Positions 30,085 to 38,995 of a DNA stretch of 64,000 bases are shown piece after piece. Made by a program: the position numbers and the translations under genes. Source of the stretch: an uncultured Pelagibacteraceae bacterium (GTDB lineage Bacteria > Pseudomonadota > Alphaproteobacteria > Pelagibacterales > Pelagibacteraceae). The DNA lies in NCBI GenBank assembly GCA_902528375.1, contig CABZSS010000003.1, positions 30,001-94,000 of the forward strand, written 5' to 3'. Numbering within the stretch: the stretch's first letter is position 1; the number at the start of each line of letters is the position of its first letter. The notes under the pieces are model-generated. The model saw only the letters and a program-made list of their open reading frames with translations, had not been told where the DNA came from and made no database searches.

Positions 30085-31419
30085 ATGACAAAAAAATTAT
30101 TTATAAATAACAAGTATAATTCATTTAAAAAAACCATTTCTGTTGATGGTGATAAAAGTATTTCTATCAGAGCATTATTACTTGGGTCCCAAGCTTACGG
30201 TAAAACTTTTATAGAAAATATTCTTTTATCTGAAGATATTATTAATTCTATAAATTGTTTAAAAAAATTAGGAATAAGAATTTTTCTAACTAAAAAAAAT
30301 TGTTTTGTTTATGGGAAAGGTTTAAATGGGTTTAAATATAAAAAGAACATTACTTTAGATGCTGGAAACTCTGGAACATTTGCCAGGCTTATTTTGGGGC
30401 TATTAGTAAAATCACCATACTATATTAAACTAATCGGTGATAAAAGTTTATCTAGAAGAGATTTTGAAAGAGTAATATCACCATTACAAAAAGTAGGTGC
30501 ACACTTTAAAGTTAATAACAAAAAAACCTTACCACTTAAAATTATTGGATCAAATTTTACAAATCCTGTATTGTATTTTGAAAATAAAGGATCTGCACAG
30601 TGTAAGAGTGCTGTGATGTTCGCTGCTCTTAATTCACCTGGTGAAACTGTTATCAAGGCAAAAAAATCTAGAGATCATACAGAGAATTTTTTTAAACATT
30701 TGGGTATTCCCATCATTATCAAAAAAAATAAGACAAATGACGAGATTAAAGTTAAAGGTCAAAAACTATTTAAATCCTTTAAATATAAAGTTCCATCTGA
30801 CCCAAGTTCATGTGCTTTTTTTATTGTGCTTACTATTTTGTCAAAAAACTGTGAATTAAAAATTAAAAACGTCAATGTTAACCCCTCTCGAATTGGATAC
30901 ATCAGAATATTGAACAAAATGGGGGCAAAAATAAAAATGATCAATATAAAAAAGAGGTATGGGGAAAATCATGCAGATATATTTGTTAAAAGTCAGCCAA
31001 TCTTAAGAAGAATCAGTTGTCCACCCAGTCTAAATAGTAATTTAATCGACGAATTTTTAATAATATTCTTAGTTGCAGCTAAAGCAAATGGAGTTTCAAG
31101 TTTTTCAAATTTAGAAGAATTAAACAAAAAAGAAAGCCCAAGGTTAAAACTAGGATCAAAATTGTTAAATCAATTGGGAATAAGAACTAAATTGACAAAA
31201 AACTCTATTAAAATTTTTGGAAATCCGGCCATTAATGTAAGAAAAACTATAAGCATTAAAAATTATTATAAAGACCACAGAATATTTATGACTTCTGTAA
31301 TCGCAGCACTTACATTTGGTGGGAAATGGAAAGTAGATGATATTGACTCTTATAAAAGTTCGTTTCCATCTTTTTTGAAAATTCTAAAAAAGTTAGGTTA
31401 TGAATTTAAATTTGTTTGA
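30085..31419 (+). CDS. aroA: 3-phosphoshikimate 1-carboxyvinyltransferase (EPSP synthase)
   Basis: Transfers enolpyruvate from PEP to shikimate 3-phosphate. The 444-residue protein has the S3P-binding start DGDKSISIRALLLGS, the DAGNSGTFARLILGLL segment (canonical L-x-x-GNAGT) and the RDHTENFF loop with catalytic residues. The glycine-loop residue after GNSGT is F, and class membership (I versus II) would need alignment. It is 6 nt downstream of lptB. The usual alphaproteobacterial next gene, cmk, is absent before rpsA. Confidence 0.93.
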   Translation: MTKKLFINNKYNSFKKTISVDGDKSISIRALLLGSQAYGKTFIENILLSEDIINSINCLKKLGIRIFLTKKNCFVYGKGLNGFKYKKNITLDAGNSGTFARLILGLLVKSPYYIKLIGDKSLSRRDFERVISPLQKVGAHFKVNNKKTLPLKIIGSNFTNPVLYFENKGSAQCKSAVMFAALNSPGETVIKAKKSRDHTENFFKHLGIPIIIKKNKTNDEIKVKGQKLFKSFKYKVPSDPSSCAFFIVLTILSKNCELKIKNVNVNPSRIGYIRILNKMGAKIKMINIKKRYGENHADIFVKSQPILRRISCPPSLNSNLIDEFLIIFLVAAKANGVSSFSNLEELNKKESPRLKLGSKLLNQLGIRTKLTKNSIKIFGNPAINVRKTISIKNYYKDHRIFMTSVIAALTFGGKWKVDDIDSYKSSFPSFLKILKKLGYEFKFV

Positions 31420-31528
31420 CAATTTTTTAATGATATACGTAAAAAACCTTTAATATTAGAGACAGATTAATTAATTGCAGCTTGATTAATTCTTGTTTTT
31501 TATCTAAAACAACAGAATTTTTATAATT

Positions 31529-33256
31529 ATGGAAATATTTAAAACTGTAAAAACTGAGGCATCTAAAGAATTCGAAAAATTGCTGGATACTCAATTTTCA
31601 AAAACTCAGAGTCTTGTTGAAGGAAAAATAATTGAAGGTGTAATAACTAAGATAACTGAAAAATTTGTTTTTTTAGATTGTGGTCTAAAATCAGAACCAA
31701 TTTTAGACATTAACGAGCTCAAAACGATTGGCCTTGAAAATAAAATTATAATTGGAGGGAAAATTGCAGTTTTATTAGAGAGACTTGAGGACAGGAATGG
31801 TGAAATTGTTGTTTCTGCTAGCAAAGCTCAAAAAATAAAAGGGTGGGATATTTTAGTTAACGCATTTGAAAAAAATGAGCCCATTATTGGAAAAATCACT
31901 AGCAAATGTAAAGGTGGGGTAATCGTTGAACATCTGGATACAGGTTCTCTTATGTTTTGTCCTGGTTCACAAATTTCTGATACACCCTTAAAAGATATCT
32001 CTCATTTAATGAATGAACCTCAAAAATTTGCTTTAATAAAAATGGATAAAGTAAGAGGTAATGCATGTGTTTCTCGTCGCCAAATAATTTCATCAAGTAA
32101 AAAAGAGGATAAGGCTAAAATTATTGAAAAGTATAAAGTCGGAGACATTATTAAAAACGCAATAGTAAAAGGGTATAGTTCTTTTGGATGTTTTTTTAAT
32201 GTAAATAATGAAATTGATTGCCTTGTACATTTGCAAGAGATTAGTTATTCAAGGGTTAATCATCCTGAAGAAATTTTCACTATTGGGGACAGGCATGATT
32301 TACTGGTAATTTCCGTAGATAAGGAAAAATTGCAAGTAGGTTGTTCAATTAAACAGTTATCACCTGATCCATTTGAAAAAATAACCAACTATGAATTAAA
32401 TAAGAAGTATGAAGTAAAAGTTATAAAGTTGATGGATTTTGGAGCATTTTGTGAGTTAGAGCCTGGCTTAACAACCTTATTACACTCAAGTGAAATTAGT
32501 TGGACAAGAAAAAATGTTTCCCCTAAAAAAGCTTTTAACGTAGGTGATAAAATCATGTGTGTTATAACTGAAGTTGATAAAGAGAAAAGAAGAATTGCGA
32601 TATCTCACAAACTTACAATTGATAATCCTTTAAAAGTGTTGAATGAGAGAAATCCAGTGGGTAGTATAATTGAAGGCTCAATTAGTAGCTCAAATGACTA
32701 TGCGCTTTACATTAAACTTACAGGATATGATATAGATGCTTTTTTACATTGCAATGATCTGAGTTATACAAATGATCCGGAGATGGAATTAAAGAATTAT
32801 AAAGTTGGAGACAAAGTAAAGGTAAAAATCTTAGAAATTAAAGAAGATCAACAAAAGGTAAGGGTGGGTCTAAAACAAACTCAAAAAGATCCTTTTGATT
32901 ACTTCAAAGATAAAAAAATTAATGACGCTATTACTGTAAAAATAATATCATCTGACAATAAAGGTTTAGTCGTTCAGCCAGAAGGTTGTGAAATGAATGT
33001 TTTAATTAAAAAATCTCAAATAGCTGTAAATGCAAGTGATGCTCGTCCTTCAAGATTTGTTGGAGGTGAGCGGATTGACTCAGCAATAGCTGATCTGAAT
33101 TTTGAAAAAAGAAAAGTATCTTTAAGTATAAAGCTTCTTGAAGAAATTCAAAAAAAAGAAGCTTTGGACAAATACGGCGCCGAAGGCTCTGGAAAAAATC
33201 TACCCTTTTCAACTTTATCTGATAAACTTAAGAAAAAAGATAAAGAAAAAAAATAG
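31529..33256 (+). CDS. rpsA: 30S ribosomal protein S1
   Basis: Binds mRNA upstream regions and helps load them on the 30S subunit, important where Shine-Dalgarno sequences are weak, as is common here. The 575-residue product contains six S1 (OB-fold) repeats; the clearest begin near 35, 200, 285, 370 and 455. The RGNACVSRRQI stretch between repeats 2 and 3 is typical. The 109-nt leader holds an AATTAAT/ATTAATT inverted repeat (about 31470-31490), which might serve autoregulation, though this is speculative. Confidence 0.96.
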   Translation: MEIFKTVKTEASKEFEKLLDTQFSKTQSLVEGKIIEGVITKITEKFVFLDCGLKSEPILDINELKTIGLENKIIIGGKIAVLLERLEDRNGEIVVSASKAQKIKGWDILVNAFEKNEPIIGKITSKCKGGVIVEHLDTGSLMFCPGSQISDTPLKDISHLMNEPQKFALIKMDKVRGNACVSRRQIISSSKKEDKAKIIEKYKVGDIIKNAIVKGYSSFGCFFNVNNEIDCLVHLQEISYSRVNHPEEIFTIGDRHDLLVISVDKEKLQVGCSIKQLSPDPFEKITNYELNKKYEVKVIKLMDFGAFCELEPGLTTLLHSSEISWTRKNVSPKKAFNVGDKIMCVITEVDKEKRRIAISHKLTIDNPLKVLNERNPVGSIIEGSISSSNDYALYIKLTGYDIDAFLHCNDLSYTNDPEMELKNYKVGDKVKVKILEIKEDQQKVRVGLKQTQKDPFDYFKDKKINDAITVKIISSDNKGLVVQPEGCEMNVLIKKSQIAVNASDARPSRFVGGERIDSAIADLNFEKRKVSLSIKLLEEIQKKEALDKYGAEGSGKNLPFSTLSDKLKKKDKEKK

Positions 33257-33268
33257 GTAAAAAATAAA

Positions 33269-33556
33269 TTGCCGATAACTAAGTCAGAATTATTAAAACA
33301 GCTATCCAAAAGTTATCCCAATCTGTTAAAAAAGGATTTAGAGAAATTTTTTGATATATTCATAAATGAAATTAAATTAGCTCTTAAAAATGATGAAAGA
33401 GTTGAACTCCGTGGATGGGGTATTTTTTCTACCAAAAATCAAAAAGGGAAAACTTCAAGGAATCCAAAAACTGGAGGCAAAGTAATAGTCGACGAAAAAA
33501 AAAGTATAAATTTCAAAATGTCAAAAGATCTATTTAAAGAGATAAATAATGAATAA
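33269..33556 (+). CDS. ihfB: Integration host factor subunit beta (HU/IHF family), TTG start
   Basis: DNA-bending nucleoid protein. The 95-residue product carries the family motif VELRGWGIFSTKNQKGKTSRNPKTG, cited by RGWG and RNPKTG, with the DNA-intercalating NP dipeptide. The RGWG form and location after rpsA indicate IHF beta. No ATG fits; the frame begins at TTG (33269), giving MPITKSELLKQL. It lies 12 nt after rpsA and overlaps pyrF by 8 nt. Confidence 0.92.
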   Translation: MPITKSELLKQLSKSYPNLLKKDLEKFFDIFINEIKLALKNDERVELRGWGIFSTKNQKGKTSRNPKTGGKVIVDEKKSINFKMSKDLFKEINNE

Positions 33557-34223
33557 AAAAAAAATATTTATTGCTGTTGATACAGATAAGGTCTCTTTAG
33601 CAAAAAAAATTATTAAAGATACTCAAACCAAAAAGGTCAAGGTTGGCTACAAATTCGGTCTTGAATTTTTTTACTCAAAAAATGGAAGAAAATTTCTTTC
33701 AAATTTAAAAAATCAAACAATTTTTTTAGATCTAAAACTTAATGATATCCCAAATACTGTCAGATCAGCACTTAAGTCATTAAAAAATTTAAGAGTCGCA
33801 TATTTGACTGTTCACTTAAGCTCTGGATTAAGTGCTTTAAAGTCATTAAAAAAAGTTAGTAAAAATATAAAGATTGCTGGTGTAACTACTTTAACCTCGT
33901 TAAATAATAAAGATTTAAAAGAGATTGGATATGATAAAAAAGTAAATGAACTAGTTAATCATCAAGCTAAACTTGCCACAAAAGCAAAATTAGATGCAAT
34001 AGTCTGTAGTGGACATGAAATAAGATCAGTAAAGAGAGCGTTTAAAAAGGAGATAATTACGCCTGGAATTAAAATACATAATGTAAAAAACGATCAAAAA
34101 AGAATTATGGGACCTGCTGATGCTTTTGATGCAGGTAGTGATTGGTTAGTAATTGGTAGATCAATTACAAATGGAAACATAAAAAAAAATATTAAGAACT
34201 TATTGAAAATTTTAGAGGACTGA
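33549..34223 (+). CDS. pyrF: Orotidine 5'-phosphate decarboxylase
   Basis: Last step of UMP synthesis. The 224-residue TIM-barrel enzyme has the substrate Asp near the N-terminus (AVDTDK), the catalytic D-x-K-x-x-D segment in FLDLKLNDIPNT (near 59-70), and the phosphate-gripping GRSIT near the C-terminus. It sits between ihfB (8-nt overlap) and trpF (1-nt overlap). Confidence 0.95.
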   Translation: MNKKKIFIAVDTDKVSLAKKIIKDTQTKKVKVGYKFGLEFFYSKNGRKFLSNLKNQTIFLDLKLNDIPNTVRSALKSLKNLRVAYLTVHLSSGLSALKSLKKVSKNIKIAGVTTLTSLNNKDLKEIGYDKKVNELVNHQAKLATKAKLDAIVCSGHEIRSVKRAFKKEIITPGIKIHNVKNDQKRIMGPADAFDAGSDWLVIGRSITNGNIKKNIKNLLKILED

Positions 34224-34840
34224 TGCAGTCTAAGATTTGTGGTGTCAAGGATAGCGAAACATTAAACTTTTTAATAAACTATGAATATCCTCCTGAGTTG
34301 ATTGGATTTATTTGTAATTATCCAAAATCTAAAAGATTTGTTGATATACATTCTCTTCAGGAACTTCTCAAGGTTGATAATCAAAAGTCTCAATTTGTAT
34401 CTGTTCTGGTAAAACCCGATGAATTTGTATTAAATGAAATGCAAAAACTAAATTTTGAATATTTTCAAATATATGATTGTACACCTGATGAAATAAAATC
34501 AATAAAAAAGAAGTATAATAAAAAGATTATTTCTGCAATTACTGTTGAGACTAAAGAAGATATTCTCAAATATAAGAAATATGAAAATTGCTCTGATATA
34601 ATACTATTTGACAGCAAAGGGTACGAAAAATCATTAGAATTTGATCATACGTTGATGGAAAATGTGCCAGTAACTGTTAACAGCATGATTGCTGGAAATA
34701 TAAAATACAACGATAATCTTGATAAGTTTATGAAAATTTGTAATTATATTGATATATCTGGCGGTGTAGAGACATCTGGATTAAAAGATATTTCTAAAGT
34801 AAAAATTTTCTTAGACAACATAAAAAAATTAAATGATTAA
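34223..34840 (+). CDS. trpF: Divergent phosphoribosylanthranilate isomerase
   Basis: Third step of tryptophan synthesis from anthranilate. The 205-residue TIM-barrel protein keeps the N-terminal KICGV with the catalytic cysteine, an aspartate in ILFDSKG where the general acid is expected, and a DISGGVET segment resembling the family DVSSGVE. The usual glycine-rich G-T-G-x-x-F-D-W phosphate loop reads GYEKSLEFDH and the L-A-G-G-L loop reads IAGNI. Identity therefore leans partly on position between pyrF and trpB. It overlaps trpB by 8 nt. Confidence 0.78.
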   Translation: MQSKICGVKDSETLNFLINYEYPPELIGFICNYPKSKRFVDIHSLQELLKVDNQKSQFVSVLVKPDEFVLNEMQKLNFEYFQIYDCTPDEIKSIKKKYNKKIISAITVETKEDILKYKKYENCSDIILFDSKGYEKSLEFDHTLMENVPVTVNSMIAGNIKYNDNLDKFMKICNYIDISGGVETSGLKDISKVKIFLDNIKKLND

Positions 34841-36047
34841 ATTGAAGAAAAAAACTCCTCTTATTGACCAACATGATAAGTTTGGATTTTATGGGAATAA
34901 ATTTGGTGGAAACTATTGTGCGGAAACAATGCGAAAACCAATTGAGGATTTATCAGAGCTTTTTGAAAAGTTAAGAAAAAATAGAAAATTTCTAAAAAAA
35001 AGAGATCATTATTTTAAACATTATCTTGGGGGTGAAACACCCTTTTTTAAATTAAAAAATTTGACTAGACATTTGGGTGGAGCTCAAATTTGGTGTAAAG
35101 ACGTGTCAGCTATAAATGGCGATGCGCATAAGGCATATCATAGCGTTGTTAATGCATTAATTTGTAAAGAAAGTGGAAAACGCTACATAGCAGGTGATAC
35201 AGGTGCCGGAATGTTCGGAAAGAATCTTGCAATGGCAGCAAAAAAAATGAACCTCAAGTGTAAAATTTTTATGGGAACAAAAGATATTTCTAGACAAGCG
35301 CCCAATGTAAAATTCATGCGTGATGCAGGGGCTGAAGTTGTGCCTGTTGACTCAGGATCAAAAACTTTGGTTGATGCTGTTTCTGAGTGTATGCGCCACT
35401 ATGTTTCAAACTGCGATAATACACATCTCGCGGTAGGCTCAGCAATTGGCTGCAATATTTTTTTAAAAATTTGTGCATGGTCAACGTCTCAAATCTCGAG
35501 AGAGTTAAAAAAACAATTAATTAAGGAGTTTGGTGAAATCCCAAAACTGAAATTAATTAATGTCATAGGAGGGGGAAGTAGCGCATTAGGATTTTGGAAT
35601 GAATTTATAGATTACGACAAAAAACATGTTGAGCTAATTGGTGTTGAAGCAAAATATGCTGCACCTTTATCAACAAATGCAAAAGTTGCTATTTTACATG
35701 GGGCAGCACAATATTGTTTGACTGATGAAGAAGGTCAAATAGCAGAAACCCATTCATTAAGTGCAGGTTTAGATTATCCAGGCTCGAGTCCTTTACATGG
35801 GTTGCTTAAAGATTCTGGAAGAGCACGATACACTAATGCCTCAGATAAAGAAGCATTGGCTGCTTTCAAATTAATTACTAAATTGGAAGATATAAGACCA
35901 AGTTTGGAACCAGCGCATGCATGGAGTGAATGCATCCGTTTAGCACCAAAATTGAAAAAAAGTGACGTGCTTGTAGTCAATAATTGTGGAAAAGGTTACA
36001 AAGATAAAAAAATTTATATTGAGCAATTAGGATATTATCCCAAATGA
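34833..36047 (+). CDS. trpB: Divergent tryptophan synthase beta chain
   Basis: PLP enzyme joining indole and serine. The 404-residue protein aligns over its whole length. It keeps the AHK lysine that binds PLP, a glycine loop GGGSSALG, the MGTKDISRQAPNVKFMR segment and SAGLDYPG. Signature blocks are altered: REDLNHTGAHK reads DVSAINGDAHK, AETGAGQHG reads AGDTGAGMFG (catalytic glutamate replaced by Asp with one insertion), and GPHPYP reads GCNIFL. It overlaps trpF by 8 nt and trpA by 4 nt. Probably still the operon's TrpB, but activity should not be assumed. Confidence 0.85.
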   Translation: MIKLKKKTPLIDQHDKFGFYGNKFGGNYCAETMRKPIEDLSELFEKLRKNRKFLKKRDHYFKHYLGGETPFFKLKNLTRHLGGAQIWCKDVSAINGDAHKAYHSVVNALICKESGKRYIAGDTGAGMFGKNLAMAAKKMNLKCKIFMGTKDISRQAPNVKFMRDAGAEVVPVDSGSKTLVDAVSECMRHYVSNCDNTHLAVGSAIGCNIFLKICAWSTSQISRELKKQLIKEFGEIPKLKLINVIGGGSSALGFWNEFIDYDKKHVELIGVEAKYAAPLSTNAKVAILHGAAQYCLTDEEGQIAETHSLSAGLDYPGSSPLHGLLKDSGRARYTNASDKEALAAFKLITKLEDIRPSLEPAHAWSECIRLAPKLKKSDVLVVNNCGKGYKDKKIYIEQLGYYPK

Positions 36048-36844
36048 AAAATTCTATAAACAGTGCTTTTAGGATTGCAAAAAAAGAAAATAGACCTGCA
36101 TTAATATCCTATACAGTTTGTGGTGATAATACTAAGGATAAATCTCTACAAATACTTAATTCAATATCAAAGGATTTGGATATTGCAGAGTGGGGAATAC
36201 CCCACAATTGCCCAACAGCCGATGGCAAGGATATTCAAAATAGTTCTTTTAGAGCCTTACAAAATGGTATTCGATTAAATGATATTTTTAAACTTGTAAG
36301 AAGATTTAAGAAAACAAAACCATCTAAACCAATCATATTAATGGGTTACTACCAGATGATATTTAATTATGGAGAAAAAAAATTTATACGAAAATGCAAA
36401 GTATCTGGCGTTGATGGGTTAATTGTTGTTGATTTATCATTTCCTGATAATAAAAATTTTGCCAAACTATGTAAGAAAAATTCTATTTGTTTTGTTCAGT
36501 TAATTGCACCCACTACAACTGTGAAAAGAATGAAAGAGATAATAAAAAGTTCACACGAAATGATTTATATGATTTCAACTATATCAACTACAGGTTCTGC
36601 ATTAAAATATAGTATAAAAAGAATTATTAAAAATTATAATGTTATAAAAAAAATCAAACCATCAAAAAATGTTGTTATAGGTTTTGGTATTACCGAAAAA
36701 ACTATTTCAAATCTGAGATCGGCAGATGGTCTAGTCGTTGGTAGTGCAATTTGTCGAGAAATAACAAGAAGTTTAAAACATAGACAAAATCCTGTCACAA
36801 ATGTAAGTAAATTAGTAAGGAAACTAAAAAACAAAATTATATGA
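36044..36844 (+). CDS. trpA: Divergent tryptophan synthase alpha chain
   Basis: Cleaves indole-glycerol phosphate to indole for TrpB. The 266-residue barrel keeps the catalytic Glu in AEWGIP and the Asp of TADG, plus LMGYYQMIFNYG and VAPTT-like IAPTTT. It departs from family blocks: ELGVPFSDPLADG reads EWGIPHNCPTADG, PDLP reads VDLSFP, and YYVSRTGVTG reads YMISTISTTG. The altered segments lie partly in loops that communicate with TrpB, which is itself altered. It overlaps trpB and accD by 4 nt each. Confidence 0.83.
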   Translation: MKNSINSAFRIAKKENRPALISYTVCGDNTKDKSLQILNSISKDLDIAEWGIPHNCPTADGKDIQNSSFRALQNGIRLNDIFKLVRRFKKTKPSKPIILMGYYQMIFNYGEKKFIRKCKVSGVDGLIVVDLSFPDNKNFAKLCKKNSICFVQLIAPTTTVKRMKEIIKSSHEMIYMISTISTTGSALKYSIKRIIKNYNVIKKIKPSKNVVIGFGITEKTISNLRSADGLVVGSAICREITRSLKHRQNPVTNVSKLVRKLKNKII

Positions 36845-37773
36845 ATTGGTTAAAAAAAACTCTTAGATTTGGTGAAAAGATAAAGCAGTTATTAAAAAAA
36901 AGGCCATCAAAAACTGATATAGAAAATAGTGATTGGGCATCTTGCTGTAAGGGTCCAATTTTAAAAAAAGATTTGGAAGAAAATTTATGGGTATGTCCGG
37001 GTCCATGTGGAAAACATTTTAGAATTAGTTCTAACCAAAGATTTGATCTTTTTTTTGGAAAAAATAATTATGAAATATTAAAAACTCCCATACCTGCGGA
37101 TGATCCTTTAGAATTCGAAGATTCTTCTCCATATATTAAGAAGTTGAATGCTGCCAGAAAAAAAACTAATCAAGATTGTGCAGTTATGATCGCTAAAGGT
37201 AAGGTTGAGAATATAGATGTAATAGTTGGAGCAATCAATTTTGCTTTCATGGGTGGTTCGATAGCAACAAGTGAAGGTGAAGCAATTATTTTTGGTATTC
37301 AAAAAGCCGTAGAAGAAAAAAAACCTTTCATAATTTTTACTTGTGGTGGTGGTCAAAGAATGCATGAAAGTCCCTTGGCCCTTGCACAAATGACAAGAAC
37401 AACCATGGCAATTAATGAACTTAAAGAAAATAAGTTGCCCTATATAGTTTGTCTTACAGATCCAACTGCTGGAGGGATCACTGCTTCTTTTGCGATGCTT
37501 GGGGATATTCAAATATCTGAGCCTGGAGCCTTAATTGCATTTGCAGGAAGAAGAGTTATAGAGGGAACAGTAAAACAAGAATTGCCTGAAAACTTTCAAA
37601 AAGCTGAGCATGTTCTTGATTGTGGGTTTGTAGATAACATAATCCCGCGTAAAGATTTATCTAAAAGAATTGGTAAAGTATTATCTATATTGCTAAAGAA
37701 AAATTCTGAAGTAAATTCAGAGAATAATGAGCAAACTCCAGAATTTAATATCGGAACTAGAGAAGCATCATAA
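36841..37773 (+). CDS. accD: Acetyl-CoA carboxylase carboxyltransferase subunit beta, altered zinc ribbon
   Basis: Beta half of the carboxyltransferase, partner of AccA at 14110. The 310-residue protein keeps the catalytic core, with PTAGGITASFAMLGD and FAGRRVIEGT. The N-terminal zinc ribbon normally has two C-x2-C pairs. Here the first reads CC (residues about 36-37 in WASCCKG) and the second C-x3-C (CPGPC). Four cysteines are present but their spacing is unusual. It follows trpA, the conserved trp-accD-folC order, and overlaps folC by 47 nt. Confidence 0.93.
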   Translation: MNWLKKTLRFGEKIKQLLKKRPSKTDIENSDWASCCKGPILKKDLEENLWVCPGPCGKHFRISSNQRFDLFFGKNNYEILKTPIPADDPLEFEDSSPYIKKLNAARKKTNQDCAVMIAKGKVENIDVIVGAINFAFMGGSIATSEGEAIIFGIQKAVEEKKPFIIFTCGGGQRMHESPLALAQMTRTTMAINELKENKLPYIVCLTDPTAGGITASFAMLGDIQISEPGALIAFAGRRVIEGTVKQELPENFQKAEHVLDCGFVDNIIPRKDLSKRIGKVLSILLKKNSEVNSENNEQTPEFNIGTREAS

Positions 37774-38995
37774 AAAGAAATTAGACCTATCCCTTGGTCG
37801 AACTTTCAATCTTCTAAATAAACTTGGAAACCCTCAAGATAAACTTAACAATATAGTTACGGTAGTAGGAACAAATGCTAAGGCAAGTATGTCATACAGT
37901 CTAAAGGCAATCCTTAATCAAGCCGGATTGAAGTGTAATATGTATACCTCTCCACATCTTCAATCCTACACTGAACGCTTTGTATTTAATGACAATGAAA
38001 TAGATGAAGAAAATCTTTTTAAATTATTAGAAGATACAGAAAAAGTCTTAGGCGATGATAATGCAACTGTATTCGAAATACTTACATGTACCTTTTTAAA
38101 GTATGCAGAAAGTTTTAAAGACAATATTAATATTATTGAAGCTGGATTATTTCATAAATTTGATAGCACTAATGTTTTTAAAAAAAATTTAATGACATTG
38201 ATCGGTGTGATACATAATGATCACTTTCAATGGTTAGAAAATAAGAGTGTTGATGGAGTTATTTATGAAAAGACTAGTAACCTTTTAAACTCTAACATTT
38301 TTGTTAACAAACAAGTAACTAATGAGATAAGTAAAAAAGTAGAGGAATCTTTAAAACAGAATACATCAAATAAATATTTTTTTGGTAAAAACTTCAATAT
38401 TTCAAGATCAGATAATAGTTTCATTCAATACCAGGATGACATGGGTGAATTGATACTACCGGAGCCCAATATTTTAGGAGACCATCAACTTTATAATATA
38501 AGTACTTCAATTGTAGCATCTAGAAAAATATTTAACGTTAAGGATCATGCTATCAAATCGGGTATTCAAAATATCTCTCTTAAAGGAAGATTGCAGGAAA
38601 TTAAGTCTGGAAAACTCAAAAAGATTGCAGGGAATAATAGATTAGTAGTTGATGGAGGCCACAATATTTCGAGCAGTTATATTATTGCAAACTGGATTAA
38701 AAACCAAAATCAAAAGGTTAATCTCGTTGTAGCTATGATGAAAGATAAGGAACATCAAAAATTTATGAAATCTTTTGAAGGCATTGTGAATTCAGTTACT
38801 ATAATTGATATTCCTAAACATGACGGAGCAATTTCAAAAAAAGAATTTAAACAAAAAATAAGCAATCTAAATCTTAAATTAAATATTTCTGATAGTATTG
38901 AGGATGCAATTTATTCAAACTCAAAAGATATGGATACTATTACCTTAGTGACTGGATCGCTTTATCTAATTGGGGAAGTTTTAAATTTAAATTAA
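37727..38995 (+). CDS. folC: Divergent FolC-type dihydrofolate/folylpolyglutamate synthase
   Basis: ATP-dependent ligase adding glutamate to dihydropteroate or folate. The 422-residue protein shows LDLSLGRTFNLLNKLGNP, cited by its start, a YTSPHL block, DSTNV and a C-terminal VAMMKDK like the family. The P-loop, nearly always GTNGKGS, reads GTNAKAS, with the lysine kept. EVGLGGRLDATNV reads EAGLFHKFDSTNV. The start ATG lies 47 nt inside accD; the next in-frame starts are beyond conserved sequence, so the long overlap is likely real. It overlaps the convergent trxA by 4 nt. Confidence 0.82.
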   Translation: MSKLQNLISELEKHHKKKLDLSLGRTFNLLNKLGNPQDKLNNIVTVVGTNAKASMSYSLKAILNQAGLKCNMYTSPHLQSYTERFVFNDNEIDEENLFKLLEDTEKVLGDDNATVFEILTCTFLKYAESFKDNINIIEAGLFHKFDSTNVFKKNLMTLIGVIHNDHFQWLENKSVDGVIYEKTSNLLNSNIFVNKQVTNEISKKVEESLKQNTSNKYFFGKNFNISRSDNSFIQYQDDMGELILPEPNILGDHQLYNISTSIVASRKIFNVKDHAIKSGIQNISLKGRLQEIKSGKLKKIAGNNRLVVDGGHNISSSYIIANWIKNQNQKVNLVVAMMKDKEHQKFMKSFEGIVNSVTIIDIPKHDGAISKKEFKQKISNLNLKLNISDSIEDAIYSNSKDMDTITLVTGSLYLIGEVLNLN

